From contig MNCI01002917.1 in NCBI GenBank assembly GCA_015680685.1, positions 37,521-101,520 on the forward strand: a DNA stretch of 64,000 nucleotides, read 5' to 3'. The notes under the pieces are model-generated. The model searched no databases and had not been told where the DNA came from. It was given only the letters and a program-made list of their open reading frames with translations. The translations under genes were made by a program, and so were the position numbers. The stretch is from Gnetum montanum. Lineage: Eukaryota; Streptophyta; Gnetopsida; Gnetales; Gnetaceae. Below are positions 1 through 11,199 of the stretch, piece after piece. Each line of letters begins with the position of its first letter. The stretch's first letter is position 1.

Positions 1-560
1 GACGCACATATGGACTTACAAACAAGGTATTTACCCACGAGTGTGAGGGGTTTAGTTTTCCATTTGTCGAGTTTCTTTTGAATTCGATATATAACTTGCT
101 CCCAAAGGATAGATGTTGAACCTCTAAAATGGAAAGGGATTCCCAGAAGCTTAATGATGTCTTGATCCTAAAGTCGCTTCCAATTATAGTTGGTCACATG
201 TTTGTAATTTCCCTTAAAGCTATAAACAGAGGATTTATTCCAATTAATTATGGAACCTGAGAGTGTGCAATATTGCTCCACCCTTGATAAGAAGCGGTGC
301 AAATTGGTGGCTGTGTTTTGAACTAGAAAAAAGGACTCATTGGCGAAGTGCATACATACCTTTTAAGATAAGGAAGACCATGCTATTACTATTAATTGAT
401 TGGAGGAGATCATGAAGGCCTTTAAGTTGATGAAGTAAACTCATGAGTAGTAAAATCAATAAACGACCTACTAGTTTAAAAATTTTGCTAGTTGTTAGTG
501 GGTTTCCAAAGAGAAGGCATATCATTGAAAGAATTATGATGTTTATGGGAGTGAAGTATT
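1..560 (-). pseudogene. LINE (non-LTR) reverse transcriptase, C-terminal part, broken
   Basis: Read on the minus strand this is the palm and thumb of a LINE reverse transcriptase, the enzyme that copies the element's RNA at a nicked target. At 353-300 there is MHFANESFFLVQNT, a decayed form of the plant LINE motif FADDT, with the catalytic DD changed to NE. It is followed by SGSIINWNKSSV, the usual spacing to the conserved 'SG..IN..KS' block, and then by LGIPFHF...LW and WKTKPLTLVGKYL..CKSI, the hallmark tail of plant LINE RT. An in-frame TAG lies at 168-170. A +1 shift near 350 separates the motif from the upstream part, which ends GLHDLLQSINSNSMVFLILKG. The 3' end lies beyond base 1. The RT assignment is sure; the exact upstream limit is not. 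Confidence 0.85.
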
Positions 561-1019
561 ATTTATTTTCAATGAGCATTATGTTTCTTCAAAGTATGCG
601 AAGACTAAAGCAAAGGAGTTTTATTGCCTATACCAAGAGGATTAAATTTTTTCTAACTACTATGCTAAGTTTTTGAAGCTTAGCATGTATATATCTCATA
701 TATAATTTAATCAGAAGGATAGAGAAAAGTTTTGCATTCATGATCTTCATGCAACCATTAAGAACCACTTACTTATACTCCATCTTTAGATGTATGAGGA
801 TTCATGTATTTATACAATGAACATAGAGTATAGTTAATTAGTTAAATTAATGCATCAATATTATTTTTAGAAGAGGTGTCAAACCTCTTTAGAAAATTAG
901 ATTGATATATTATGCTTGAGATTTTGGACATAGTAGATAGTTGCAGCAACAACCTTGAGGTGGTAGGATCACATATGAATTTATGACTTTCCATACTTGC
1001 TAGAAATTTGAGCATGTTA
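561..1019. other. Gene-free AT-rich stretch
   Basis: No motif or credible frame recognised. It separates the minus-strand LINE piece from the plus-strand gypsy remnant and may hold decayed gag of the latter. Confidence 0.4.
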
Positions 1020-1560
1020 GGATGAATTATCTTAACTATTGTAACTATGGCTAGCTAGGTCATAGAGGCTTAAATTTTGTAAAGAATTTGAGTAACTATG
1101 GATCCCATAAGGTGATCAGAATGATGGTAGAACATATACAAGTGCTTATACTTTGATTCATTAACTAGTTGATGCTTCTTCCAAGATAGTGTTTGAAAAT
1201 GAAGATGCAATTTTATATTTTATAGTTTTAATTATTTTTGATCCTAGTACCAATCATTATTTTTTTGATCTGTTGGTGGTTTATCATTTAGATTTAGAGG
1301 ATTAATCCTTCAAGCAAAGTCATATAATTGGTTCTCTTGATGGTAATGTACTTGCTATGAATCAAAGCTATAGGTATGTATCCTTAATGATGCAAGATGT
1401 CTCTTGGCTCAATACTCTTCACATCATGAGTTTAGAAGTAAATGACATTATCTTATGCATGTATTTGTTGTTTCACTATCAAGAAAGCTTAAATTGGTAT
1501 CTTAAGATGCTTTCCTTGTTGACAAATGATGATGCATCTGTGATCATGAGTAGTAGGTGA
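1020..1560 (+). pseudogene. Ty3/gypsy gag zinc knuckle and aspartic protease, broken
   Basis: A nucleic-acid-binding zinc knuckle of gag is seen at 1026-1079: the reading YCNYG*LGHRG keeps the first Cys, the Gly-His pair and the spacing of CX2CX4HX4C, with the second Cys read as Tyr and one stop. The protease follows at about 1225-1500. FDPSTNHYFF corresponds to the retropepsin active-site segment (usually FD-S/P-GATHSFI), with the Gly-Ala lost, and EVNDIILCMYLLFHY corresponds to the second conserved block (usually DVILGMDWL). It lies directly upstream of the RT at 1.67 kb in the order expected for gag-PR-RT. No start codon can be chosen. Confidence 0.6.
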
Positions 1561-1669
1561 TGCAAGGTTAAGTTAAATATTCTCTCCTCAAGGTTATTTT
1601 AACATTTAAGGTAGAAGCACTATTTGTATTTCATAGTCTTAGTTAGTAAGGCTTCTTCTCTATAAAAGA

Positions 1670-2520
1670 TTGATTAGTTTTTAGTAGTTCATGAGTTTCA
1701 TGATGTCTTCCATTTAAATTTTCCTACATTATCTTTAAAATATAATGTTATGCTTGAAATTACTTGAAACCTAGGGTTGAATCTATCTATAATATTTCAC
1801 ATATGATGCTTCTTGTTAAGTTGGTAAAAGTAAAGCTTAAACTTTAAGAGCTATTGGAACCTAATTCATCTAAGTATGTCTCCTTAGGATGCTCATGTTT
1901 TCTTTGTTAAGAAGAAAGATGGTAGCTTAAGGTTATGCATTGATCTTTAATAGTTTAACTAGATGACAATGAAAAATATAATTTGTTTCATCAATTCAAA
2001 GAATCTTAAGTATTTGTAAAGAATTTGAGTACTATCAAGTTTGCAACAAGAGGAGGATGTTTCTAAAACAATCTTTAAGACTTGATACGAAAATTATATC
2101 TTTATGATTTTTTCATTTGGACTTACTAATGCTCCTACTATATTTTTATATCTCAAGCATAGTGTAATGAGGCCTTACTTGGTGTAATTTATCATTATAT
2201 TCATTAATGACATTTTGATATATTCTTACTTAGAGGATCTTCATGAGTAGCATTTGAGAATAGTTTTACAAATACCAAGGGAATACTAGTTAATTACATA
2301 ACCTTCCAAGTGATTACTTTGATATGAGAATATTTAGTTCATCAAACATAATATTTTAGAGTCTAGTATAGTAGTAAGCCTTGCTAAGTTATTAGTTATT
2401 TGAGATGAGGCAATTCCTAAGAACATTGTAGAAGTAAGTAGCTTCCTTAGTTTAATACATTATTATAAGAAGCTTAGTGAGAACATCTTATATATTGCTT
2501 TACCTCTAATGAAGTTGCAA
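1670..2520 (+). pseudogene. Ty3/gypsy reverse transcriptase, broken
   Basis: Plus-strand RT of a gypsy element. The linker HEFHDVF (about 1690) is the normal entry to this domain. At 1870-1960 it reads SP*DAHVFFVKKKDGSLRLCIDL, which matches the conserved 'SPWGAPVLFVKKKDGS' block. At 2100-2260 it reads FGLTNAPTIF...MRPYLV and FINDILIYS. The last is the YxDD active site with the first Asp changed to Asn. The downstream SSFLSLIHYYKKLSENI is the 'FLGLAGYYRRFI' connection block. Stops are mostly TAG and TAA. RNase H follows in the same order as in living elements. The best guess is a chromovirus such as Del/Tekay, but the lineage call is weak. Confidence 0.88.
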
Positions 2521-2609
2521 TAGAAATATTTTGGATTCTTATGAAACTTATAATGTCAACCTACATTTAATAATCTTAAAAGTAGATTGAATTTAACTCT
2601 TGTATTGAT

Positions 2610-2975
2610 TTTGTCTACAGTAGGTGAACCGTATGATGTTTGTACTGATGCATGAGATGATGGTTATGGGTGTATCTTTATGCAAGAGGGTAAAGCGATG
2701 GCATATGTTTGAAGGTAATTTAAGCTTCATAAGACACATTATCCCACTCATGATCTTAAGTAAGAAGTAGTAATATTTACCATAATAGTTTGGTGCCATT
2801 ATTCGTACGGTGGTTAGTTGATGATCTAGACTAAGCTCAAGGAAATATAATGCTTGATGAATCAACCATAGCTGAACCTACATTAGACAATGTAGATTGA
2901 TTTTTCACCTAATTTTGTTTTTATCATCTAGCATTCAATATGCACAACTAATGTGGTTGCAGATGTATTGAGTTC
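2610..2975 (+). pseudogene. Ty3/gypsy RNase H, broken
   Basis: This domain degrades the RNA of the RNA:DNA hybrid during reverse transcription. The plus frame gives GEPYDVCTDA*DDGYGCIFMQEGKAMAYV (the catalytic Asp of CTDA is kept), then KLHKTHYPTHDLK and VVIFTIIVWCHYSYGG, matching '[24 protein letters not shown]'. After about 2960 the frame dissolves. No integrase follows before AT-rich filler begins, so the element is cut off at its 3' side. Confidence 0.82.
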
Positions 2976-5860
2976 AGTAATAGTAAGCTTTATAGCTTTG
3001 TGATTTAGTCATACAAATTAGATGATAGTTACGTAGAGCAATATATATATATTAGTATGCATAGCTTACACAAAAAAAATGTCATTAATTGTGATGTTTC
3101 TGAAAATACCACTATTGATTAAAAAACATCATAAAAATCTTATAGTGGAAATTTCATGAGATGCCATAGTCACTAGTGTCTATAATGCTCAAGATGCTTT
3201 TAGACAATTCACTTCAAAAAAAGGAAAGTAGACCTTAGAGGTATTTTTCTCAAGTGCCAAAAATGTTGTAAGAGCTATGTTTTTATAAAATGCTACATAT
3301 TCTTCAATAGTAACATTTTTCGAAATGTTACTATTGAATCATTAGTGACATTTTCAAAAAATTAACACATATGCTTCAATAGTTGAATTTTTTTTAAAAA
3401 AATTACTAATTGTCTACTTTTTAAAAAAATAATTTCTTGATGTAGGATTAACTTAAAACCTATAACAATATCAAAATTGCTAATGAGTTCAAAGTAAGAA
3501 ATAAAAGATATTTTAAGTAACTTAAATAATAATAGCATAATTAAGAAAATTAAGGTAATAACTCAAGGAGGAAATTCAGTATCTAATTAGTTAAAACCAA
3601 CAAGTAAAGTGAAGCAGCTTGAGCCTGATCAAATGTCCATGTTAACTTCAGTAACCAAATAGTATTCAAAGTGAGTTAGTACATAACAGGTAATTAGAGT
3701 TCCTTTCTCTAAAAATTCTACCCTAAATTCAAGAGTTTATTCATCCTCAACTAATCTAATGATAGTTTGAAAATATAATTCTAGAATAGTTGGAACTAGT
3801 AAATACATTNTAGAAATTATATCCATGTCTATGTTTGGAATTATTGTTTGTATCTACTATTAGTAATGATATAGCTAAAACCAATATATCATCATTATTT
3901 ATTTAAAAATTTAAAAACATGAAAGTAGAAATAAAAATAATGAAAATAAAGATAGAATATTTGAATGTTTATGATGATCATATTATCATATAAAATCATC
4001 TATTGGTATCTAAAGCTAAACATGCTAAGTTTTGGTTGTTCTGATCCTAGGTTTACAAGTAATCTAGACAATAGAAATGTAGATAATAAGATTTTACTGC
4101 TTATATCTTTGATAGTATCAAGAAGGCTATAGTATTTGTGAATTTAAGTTCAAATCCTTGGATGAAGAAAGACATTTATAATAGCCTATTTTTATATCAA
4201 TAACATGACTAATAATAGTAACCTATGAATTTCAATTATCCAAAAACTATAGAATAACCTTGTTAATAATAACATGATGGTAAATTGGTTTTATAAATAA
4301 AGTTACCTATCCTTATAAAAAGTTGTAGCAAAGAAGAAAAAATACTATTATAAAATTAAAATTATGAAGTCCCATCTTTGTCAAACTATTTATAGTTTCA
4401 ATAGCCTATGTAACTTATAACACAAACTGGCTAATTTAATAAGATAAGTTAAGTAATAGGAGATATCTTACAAGTCATATAATGATGATTCTATTTCTAT
4501 TATCATTAGTGGGTTGGAGACAGTAACAAGAGGGTTGTAATTTTTTGGGCTATAGTATCACTAACATTACTTATTTTCTATATGGATTTGAATTAGTAAC
4601 TAACAAGCCATAAAATTAAGAAAGGTATTCAATTAATGTTATGATAAAGAAAAAAATTATCAATAAGAAGCTACTACATATTCCTTTTCTTCTATACTAG
4701 TTAACAAGAAAAAGTTCTTGCATTTAAAGTTTTTATATCATATAAAACCTTTACTATAAAATAAATCTATTTAATCTATGATAAATCCATTTTTTTGATC
4801 AAATGCAATATCATATCAACAATATTGTAGCTCATGCTATGTTATCATTGATTTGGTGTTTTGAGATCTTTGCAACCCTATAAATATTGACACTTGGGTG
4901 CACAAGCAACAATAATTTTCTCCAACCCTTACCCAAACTCTTGCAATTTCATTTCGTAGTTTTAGTAATAGTGTGAATGCTTGTAGTGTGGTGCTAAGCA
5001 GTTGACTAGAGTCTTTATTCCAATAAATTTTACTTTAGCATAGTTTATGATTGATAATAAAGATTGAAACTATTTTACATCATTGTAGCATTTCTTTTGT
5101 TCTTTTATTCTATTGTTTACTTAGCATAATTTTCTTGTTTTCTTAGCTTAATTATTTACATTCCAAAGTACTTTACTTTTATGCTCATTAGTTAAGCAAA
5201 ATGGGTATGATTGGTTTCAAGCATTTAAGTGTAATTGTTTGGTAAATTAGTAGTGATCTTGCTTGATTTTCCCAGTAGTGATTCCACTTGGTAATCCTAG
5301 TGGCAATTACATAAGCCCAAGATGTGGCTAGTATACTAGGACCGGATACTCATTGCTCTAGAATAGAATAGTTTTACATTTCAATGTTACTTAGATTTAG
5401 ACTTTAATTCCATTTTTAATAATGTTTTCCACTAGGAGTTATTTAAGCCTTACAACATCATGTATCATACATCTCACTGTGAGTTAAACCATACATTTAA
5501 GTTTCACTAACTCAAAGTGAGAAGATAATGATTGTGAATTTAGCATCAACTCCTAGCATAATTACATTGTCTATCCATAGATTATGATTTGGTCATGTGT
5601 TAACACTTATGACTTGTATGGTAGAGTGTTGGGATACACCACTGCTCATCATTTGCACCTTTGCTAGTGATGTATCAATGTGTACTAAGTAGTTATTCTT
5701 ATAAAGTTCATTGTATTAAGAACCAAAAATTTTATCCTTTACACTTTTAATGAATTTTAATAACATACACATAACTAAAGCATCAAACACACAATACAGC
5801 TTCAACACTTAAGAGAAGTTATCATTTGTCAAAGAGCCACAAAATAGTAATGATAGGAGA
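2976..5860. other. Gene-free AT-rich region
   Basis: About 2.9 kb without a supportable gene. It holds the inverted repeat at 3303-3338, one unresolved base (n) at 3810, and a TATA-like CCTATAAATATTG near 4885 that might be part of the 5' LTR of element A. I could not find a matching second LTR. Confidence 0.45.
3303..3338. repeat. Perfect 16-bp inverted repeat with TTCG loop
   Basis: Arms TTCAATAGTAACATTT (3303-3318) and AAATGTTACTATTGAA (3323-3338) are exact reverse complements around TTCG. Similar half-motifs (actattga, ttcaatag, gtgacatttt) recur between about 3100 and 3400. This is the look of the subterminal repeats of CACTA-type or MITE-like DNA transposons; no terminal inverted repeats or target duplication were found. 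Confidence 0.7.
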
Positions 5861-6788
5861 CACAATGATGAAGATTGGATTGTGCCTATAAAAATAAGGA
5901 TTTTATAGATACTATTCCTTATTATCCTAATTTCACATTAATATTTTATCAAGATGAACAGTTAAGGTGGAGAGACTTTCAGGGCAACATTGTTTTGCCT
6001 CTAGAATGTTCAACATGATTCATGCTTTAGGTAGCCTTAATGAGGATGAACTTGGGTCATGCACAAAAAGGATATCATGTGACCAAATACATGACTAGGC
6101 TATATCAATCCACAAAGGCACAAGTACAAAGATATGCTACTATGAAGAAAAGGCATGAAAATAGCAAAGGAAAGAAAGTTAATCACAATGTTGTCCTAAA
6201 GGAAATTAATGATGATGCATTCTTAATAGAGAATATCCACCAAAATCATGAAGCCCACTCAAAAACACCTATTATTCATCTAGAAGAACCTATTAAGGTA
6301 CAATTACATTCAGCTCTTATAGAGACACCAAGAAGAGAGGAAGAAGACTCTAAACATAGGTGAAGCTTAAGGTCTAGAGGTTCTACATAACCACAAAAGG
6401 ATGAATTATAGAGTCAAAGAAGGAGAAACAATAAACATTGTTCTCCAACTGCTTCCTCTTCCTCCTCATAGTTGTTAGTAGACTCTAATAGAAGGGAATG
6501 AATACTTAGAGATTATGATAGGAAAATGTGTAGGGATCATGATAGGCATGAATATCACCTAAGGTATCTTGATGAAGAAGAGGATGATTATGAATCAAGA
6601 AGAGATAGGATTAGGTGTGAAGAAAGAGAACATTATGAATACCAAAGGGGATACCACTACAATAGAGCTTATGAATCCAATGATCACATGAAGAGCCCCT
6701 ATTGGCCCCTTGTAGTATGATCAATATCGAGGAAGTAGTATACATTCCAACTAAGCACATAAGGGATAGTCGCATCAAGTGACCAGAC
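5861..6788 (+). pseudogene. Element A: 5' coding region with charged stretch, unrecognised
   Basis: This region lies upstream of the gag core of element A. Two short open pieces are visible: one at 6040-6363, rich in Lys, Glu and His, and one at 6526-6720 that is extremely charged (for example LDEEEDDYESRRDRIRCEER). Runs of acidic and basic residues like this are common in the N-terminal or linker part of plant Ty3 gag proteins. I do not recognise a family domain. The reading frame changes between the pieces, and stops are frequent. No LTR or primer-binding site could be identified in front of it. Confidence 0.4.
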
Positions 6789-7300
6789 ATGAACAATATT
6801 CCTAAATTTGGAGGTGGATACAATGTAGATCCAAAATATTAACTTCAAGCATTCCATGATTCTTGTGTCCTTCAAAATATTGAAAGTGATTAACAGAAGC
6901 TAAAGTGATTTCCTAGAACACTTATCAATGAGGTAGAGAGCTAGTATAGATCATTAGAACTAGAATTGATTAGAAGATGAAATACCATGCTTAAGCTCTT
7001 TAATGATAAATATCAAATTACTCAAGACTTTCCAATGTCAAAAATCAAATCCAATGATGGAAGAAAGGGATACATGAATCCCTTGATGTAGCAATGGAAA
7101 AATATTATTCTCTTTTGTATAGATGCCAAGGCCATGGATTCTCACAAAGGAAATAACTCAAACATATTTTTGATAGATTAAGAAACAAAAACAAAGTGAT
7201 CCTTAGGGCTTACACCCAAGGAGATTATTAGATATGAACATCCATCAAATCCAAATGTTAATAGACCAAGTGGCAAAAGAGGAAGAAGAGTTGAAGAAGA
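6789..7300 (+). pseudogene. Element A gag capsid-like domain, broken
   Basis: Starting at the ATG at 6789 a single frame runs more than 350 bases without an indel: MNNIPKFGGGYNVDPKYYLQ-like sequence, then AFHDSCVLQNIESD, FPRTLINEVES, then MLKLFNDKYQITQDF. It follows the plant retrotransposon gag pattern 'F.G......YL.AF......' and 'L...A..WY..L....I..W'. The interruptions are TGA or TAG exactly where Trp or Gln is expected (for example the WY and SW positions). This protein would form the virus-like particle. The lineage is Athila/Tat, judged by the pol downstream. Confidence 0.7.
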
Positions 7301-8610
7301 GAGAATTAGCTGAAGAATATAACTGAGACTCATCAATAAGAAAACGAGATGTTCAAATGCGTGATAAACAAGAAGATGAAACCTTGGAGGATGTCATCCA
7401 AAACAAGACTCTACCAATTCAAAAATCAATAAATGACAAAGCAACAAATTTAGAGAAGATGTGAGATTTGGTGAATGAAAAGTTTACTACAGCTCTTAAA
7501 ATAGTAGAAGAAAGAACTGAACAAGCATTCAACAAAGGTAAAGAAAAGAAGAAGAAAAGAGATCATGGATGAGAAAGCTATAAATAGAAAGGAAATGTTG
7601 CTACAATTGTGGAATGTATAGAATCTAGTTTAGAAAAAGAGGAAGGATGCAAGGTGTGCCAATATAAACATTCAAAGTGATGTTACCTTGTTATGGTCCA
7701 CTTGCAAGAGTCTAAGAAAATGCACTCAATCCAATATTTGTTAAAATGCAGATGCCAAGATAATTATCTTATCCTCAAGTTAATCTCAGATAACCCTTTT
7801 ATCCAATCTACTATCCAAGTGGACCCTACCCTCAACCATAGGAGCAATACTAGCAACAGTGGCAATAGCCACAAGCATGGATAATTCCAACACCAAGACA
7901 ACAAGATCCATATAGGTAACTAATCTTTATGGATATTGTGTACAACATTCAATCTCTTCAGAGAATGCTTCAGTTCACACTTCTTTTCATTATTATCCAC
8001 CTAAGTATTATAGACCTACCACTCCAAGGATGAATCCTAATCTCTCTGCACATCAACTAGTAGCTAGTCCATCAAACCAACCTTTCAATTCTGTATTGCT
8101 AGTGCCACCTTTAATCATGCAAAGGAAGTTGGCATCACAACAATAATATAAGAACACAACAAGGATAGTAAACATATAGGAGGAGGTAATAATAAATGAA
8201 TCTTGATCTAGGAAATATTCATTTTTCTAAACAAGTTTAGAAAATGTTCAAAGGATGGGGACTTCATCTATATTAATCCCATCTACACATACTCCTCCAA
8301 GGAATAGTAGGCTTCCATCTTCTTCCAATCCAAATTTGATTACTATCATGCTAACCTAAGTCATTACATACTAGATAAAGGAAGTAGCACTTTCCCATAA
8401 GAGAATAGATCCAAGAAGTCCCTTGATATATCTCCAAATAGTAGATTACAAGCTATGCAAGGCTTTAATGAATTCTGGTTTAGGATTGAACTTAATTTTA
8501 TAAGATATGTATAAAGCCTAGAACCTTCAATCACTAAGGAAAAGTAATACCTAATTAAAGCTTTTGGATTAGTCAATCAATGTCCCACTAGGATAAGTGG
8601 ATGATGTCAT
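7301..8610 (+). other. Element A: gag-protease spacer
   Basis: Decayed coding-like sequence, Lys/Glu-rich at first, then Pro/Gln/Tyr-rich (7690-8330). A frame at 7693-7884 is open but short. No zinc knuckle could be identified with certainty. Confidence 0.4.
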
Positions 8611-8790
8611 CACCACCATCAATGGCTAGTCCTATCCTACTAAGTTCTTAGTAATCCATTTGGGAAAAAACAAGGGAGAATTTCCTATAATAATGGGAAG
8701 GGAATGGCTTAGCACTGTGGATGCTAAGCTTGGATATAGAAATTTGTCCTTCAAGATTTCCAAGGAAGATGAAGTAGGAATTATACAAAG
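8611..8790 (+). pseudogene. Element A aspartic protease, C-terminal half
   Basis: The plus frame reads PTKFLVIHLGKNKGEF, then IIMGREWLSTVDAKLGYRN and LSFKISKEDE. This corresponds to the second half of plant retropepsin, where 'LGRPWLATADA' forms the conserved block behind the active site. The N-terminal active-site Asp block is not recognisable. The domain begins the segment that was later duplicated in tandem. Confidence 0.6.
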
Positions 8791-9399
8791 ATACTAAGTT
8801 TCATGCATTGCATACAATAATAATAGGCGCAACTACGTGTAGAGAATTTGGGCTATTAAACAAGGAAAGAGCACAATGTGTAATCAGTATCTAGAAGACA
8901 TGTGTGTGTAGTAGTGTCTATATGCAACAGACACTAAAGAAGAAGGCACCTAGTTGCTAATTACTAATAAAGAGATAGAATCTAAAATATACATTAAACC
9001 AACCAATCAAATCATAAGTGACTATGTTAAGGAAATAGATAAGTTGGAAGGGCATGGCTTAGTAGTGTGAATGCTAAGCTTGGAATTAGAGATTTGTCTT
9101 TTGAGATTTCCAAGGAAGATGAATCTAGCATTATACAAAGATACTGAGTTCCATGCATCGCATACAACACTAATAGGTGCAACTACATGTAAAGAATTTG
9201 GGCTATTAAACAAGCAAAGAGCACAACATGTAATTAGTATCTAGAAGAAATGTGTGTGTAGTAGTGTATATATGCAACACCTACTAAAGAAGAAGGCACC
9301 CAGTGGCTTATTACTGATAAAGAGATAGAATCTAATATATACATTGAACCAACCAACTAGATCATGAGTGCCTATGTTAAGGAAATAGATAAGTTGGAA
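8697..9399 (+). repeat. 350-bp tandem duplication inside element A
   Basis: Copy 1 (about 8697-9046) and copy 2 (about 9047-9396) align end to end. Both open with GAAGGG.ATGGCTTAG, both carry AGAGATAGAATCTAA and both close with GGAAATAGATAAGTTGGAA. The period is 350 bases, which is not a multiple of three, so the second copy is shifted in frame. The copies differ by scattered substitutions (roughly one in ten by eye), so the duplication is old. Confidence 0.92.
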
Positions 9400-9715
9400 T
9401 AGTTATGAAAGAAACACCCCTATACACACTCATACCAAGAAGAAGATATTGAATGGGAACTTAGAGATTGCAAACAAATTCAAGCCTAAACTATTAGATC
9501 TAAAAGCCATACTAGATGTGCTAGAATATAATTTCCAAATAACAAAAAATTAATAAACATCAATGGCAACCTTGATAAGGATAATAAGAAGAGATTATTT
9601 GAAGTAGTCAATAAATGGTCAACAACATTCACATGGTCTTATGATGAGATAACTAACATTGATCCACAAAAATGTCAACACCAGATATATATATATATAT
9701 CTAACTATTAAACCA
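9400..9715 (+). other. Element A: protease-RT linker
   Basis: Short decayed coding-like stretch with a (TA)n run near 9690. No domain seen. Confidence 0.4.
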
Positions 9716-10470
9716 CATCACTAGCCTCACACAAAGTTGAATCCTAAGCTCAAGAAAGTAGTAAAATAGGAATTGGAAAAATTATTAAAAGTAGGATTCA
9801 TCTACCCCATTATGAACAGTGAATGCATTAGCCCTTTGGTCATTGTTCCAAAGAAGGATGGAAAGTGGAGAGTATGTATCAAGTTCTGATTTTTCAACTT
9901 CATGACATTCAAGGACCATTTCCCTCTACTGTTTGACCAGGTCCTTGATACCATAGTAGGACATCAATACTATAGCTTTATTGATGAGTACAATGGATAT
10001 AACTAGATTCACATTGCATTGAAAGACCCAGAAAAAACTATGTTTACTAGTCCATGGAGAATATTTTCTTACAAGAAAATGCCTTTTAGCTTGTGTAACA
10101 TACCTACTACTTTTTAAAGATTAGTATTGAGTATCTTCTAGAAGTAAATTGGTAATGGTGTAGAAGTATTTATGAATGATTTCTCTACTTATGGACTATA
10201 TTTCAAGCAAGCATTAGACTATTTCGAGTAGGCATTGAAAAGATGCATTGGAATCAATTTGAAGCTCAATTAGTAGAAAAGCCATTTAATGGTCCAAGAT
10301 GGAATCATTTTAGCACATAAGGTACCACCGAAAGGAATAGAAGTAGACCTAGAAAAGATAAGAGTTATTAAAAACATCACCCAAAGGCCACAAACTACGA
10401 AGGAGATCAGATCATTTCTAGGTCATACAAGGTATTATTGAAGCTTCATAGAAAATTTTTCCAATATAAC
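9716..10470 (+). pseudogene. Element A reverse transcriptase (Athila/Tat type), broken
   Basis: One frame stays open for about 250 codons, apart from in-frame stops: LEKLLKVGFIYPI, SPLVIVPKKDGKWRVCI, FIDEYNGYN*IHIALKDPEK, FSYKKMPFSLCNIPTTF, GNGVEVFMNDFSTYG, KVPPKGIEVDLEKI and RSFLGHTRYY*SFIENFS. These are the ordered RT blocks of Ty3/gypsy elements. The phrases 'EVFMDDF' and 'KVS.KGIEVD' are typical of the Athila/Tat branch. The active site at about 10165-10182 reads MND, with the first catalytic Asp changed to Asn. Most stops fall where Gln would be expected (Q to TAG or TAA). RNase H follows directly. Confidence 0.92.
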
Positions 10471-10579
10471 CATTGGTAGAATTAACCAAGAAGGATGCAT
10501 CATTGTAGTGGACAAAGCAATGTAAGAAGGCATTTAAGATACTAAAATAGAAGTTAATAGAAACACCAATCCCTTGAGC

Positions 10580-10976
10580 TCTGGATTGTTGTAAGACTTT
10601 CCACATAATAACATATGCTTCCAATTATGTGTAATGTGTAGTGTTAATGTAACTTGATGATCAAAAAAGACCATACTACATACACTATGCTAGTAGAAGC
10701 ATCACCAAAGCATAACTTAATTAGACAACTACTAAAAATAAGCTTATGGCTATGATATACACATTCAAAAAATTCAAACATTATGTGCTCAGGTATCCTA
10801 TCTATGTCCACACATGTCTTAGTGTAATTAGATTTTTGATGAATAAACTAATGGTAAGGCCCAAGGTGATAGGGTGGCTCATAATATTACAAGAATTGGA
10901 CATCACTATGATTGACAATAAGGGAATAGAAAACATCATAGTAGACCGCTTGTTAAGGCTAAGATGGGAATCATAA
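10580..10976 (+). pseudogene. Element A RNase H, broken
   Basis: The best-preserved part (10746-10976) is open for 76 codons: MAMIYTFKKFKHYVLRYPIY, VHTCLSVIRFLMNK and RPKVIGWLIILQELDITMID, ending NIIVDRLLRL. It matches the end of the gypsy RNase H domain, 'KFRHYV.GYPVFVHTDHSAIRYLMNK' to 'NVVADFLSRL'. The catalytic Asp of HTDH is read as Cys. The N-terminal part (10590-10740) is in another frame and shows SITYASN-like remains of the colour block only weakly. Confidence 0.88.
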
Positions 10977-11199
10977 GAGCAAGACGAACCTTATTAGACT
11001 AGTTTCTTGATGCGAACTTGTTCATGAAAATGACAATGACTATGAACTTGATAAAGAAATTATGGATCATTGATTATATGACTTATATTCTCCACAAGAG
11101 CTCCCTGTCAAGTGAAATAGAAAAGAGAAAGAGTAATTCCTCCATCAAATGAAGAGTTATATGGAAATAAATGGAAATCTCTAAAAGATTTATGCTGAT

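Noticed and set aside
443-676. Open plus frame of 77 codons
   Set aside because: It overlaps and extends past the minus-strand LINE RT, has no recognisable motif, and is likely a chance frame.
3810-3810. Unresolved base n
   Set aside because: A sequencing or assembly ambiguity, not a biological signal.
5337-5380. GGATACTCATTGCTC as a tRNA-Met primer-binding site for element A
   Set aside because: Too far from TGGTATCAGAGC, and no LTR end stands before it.
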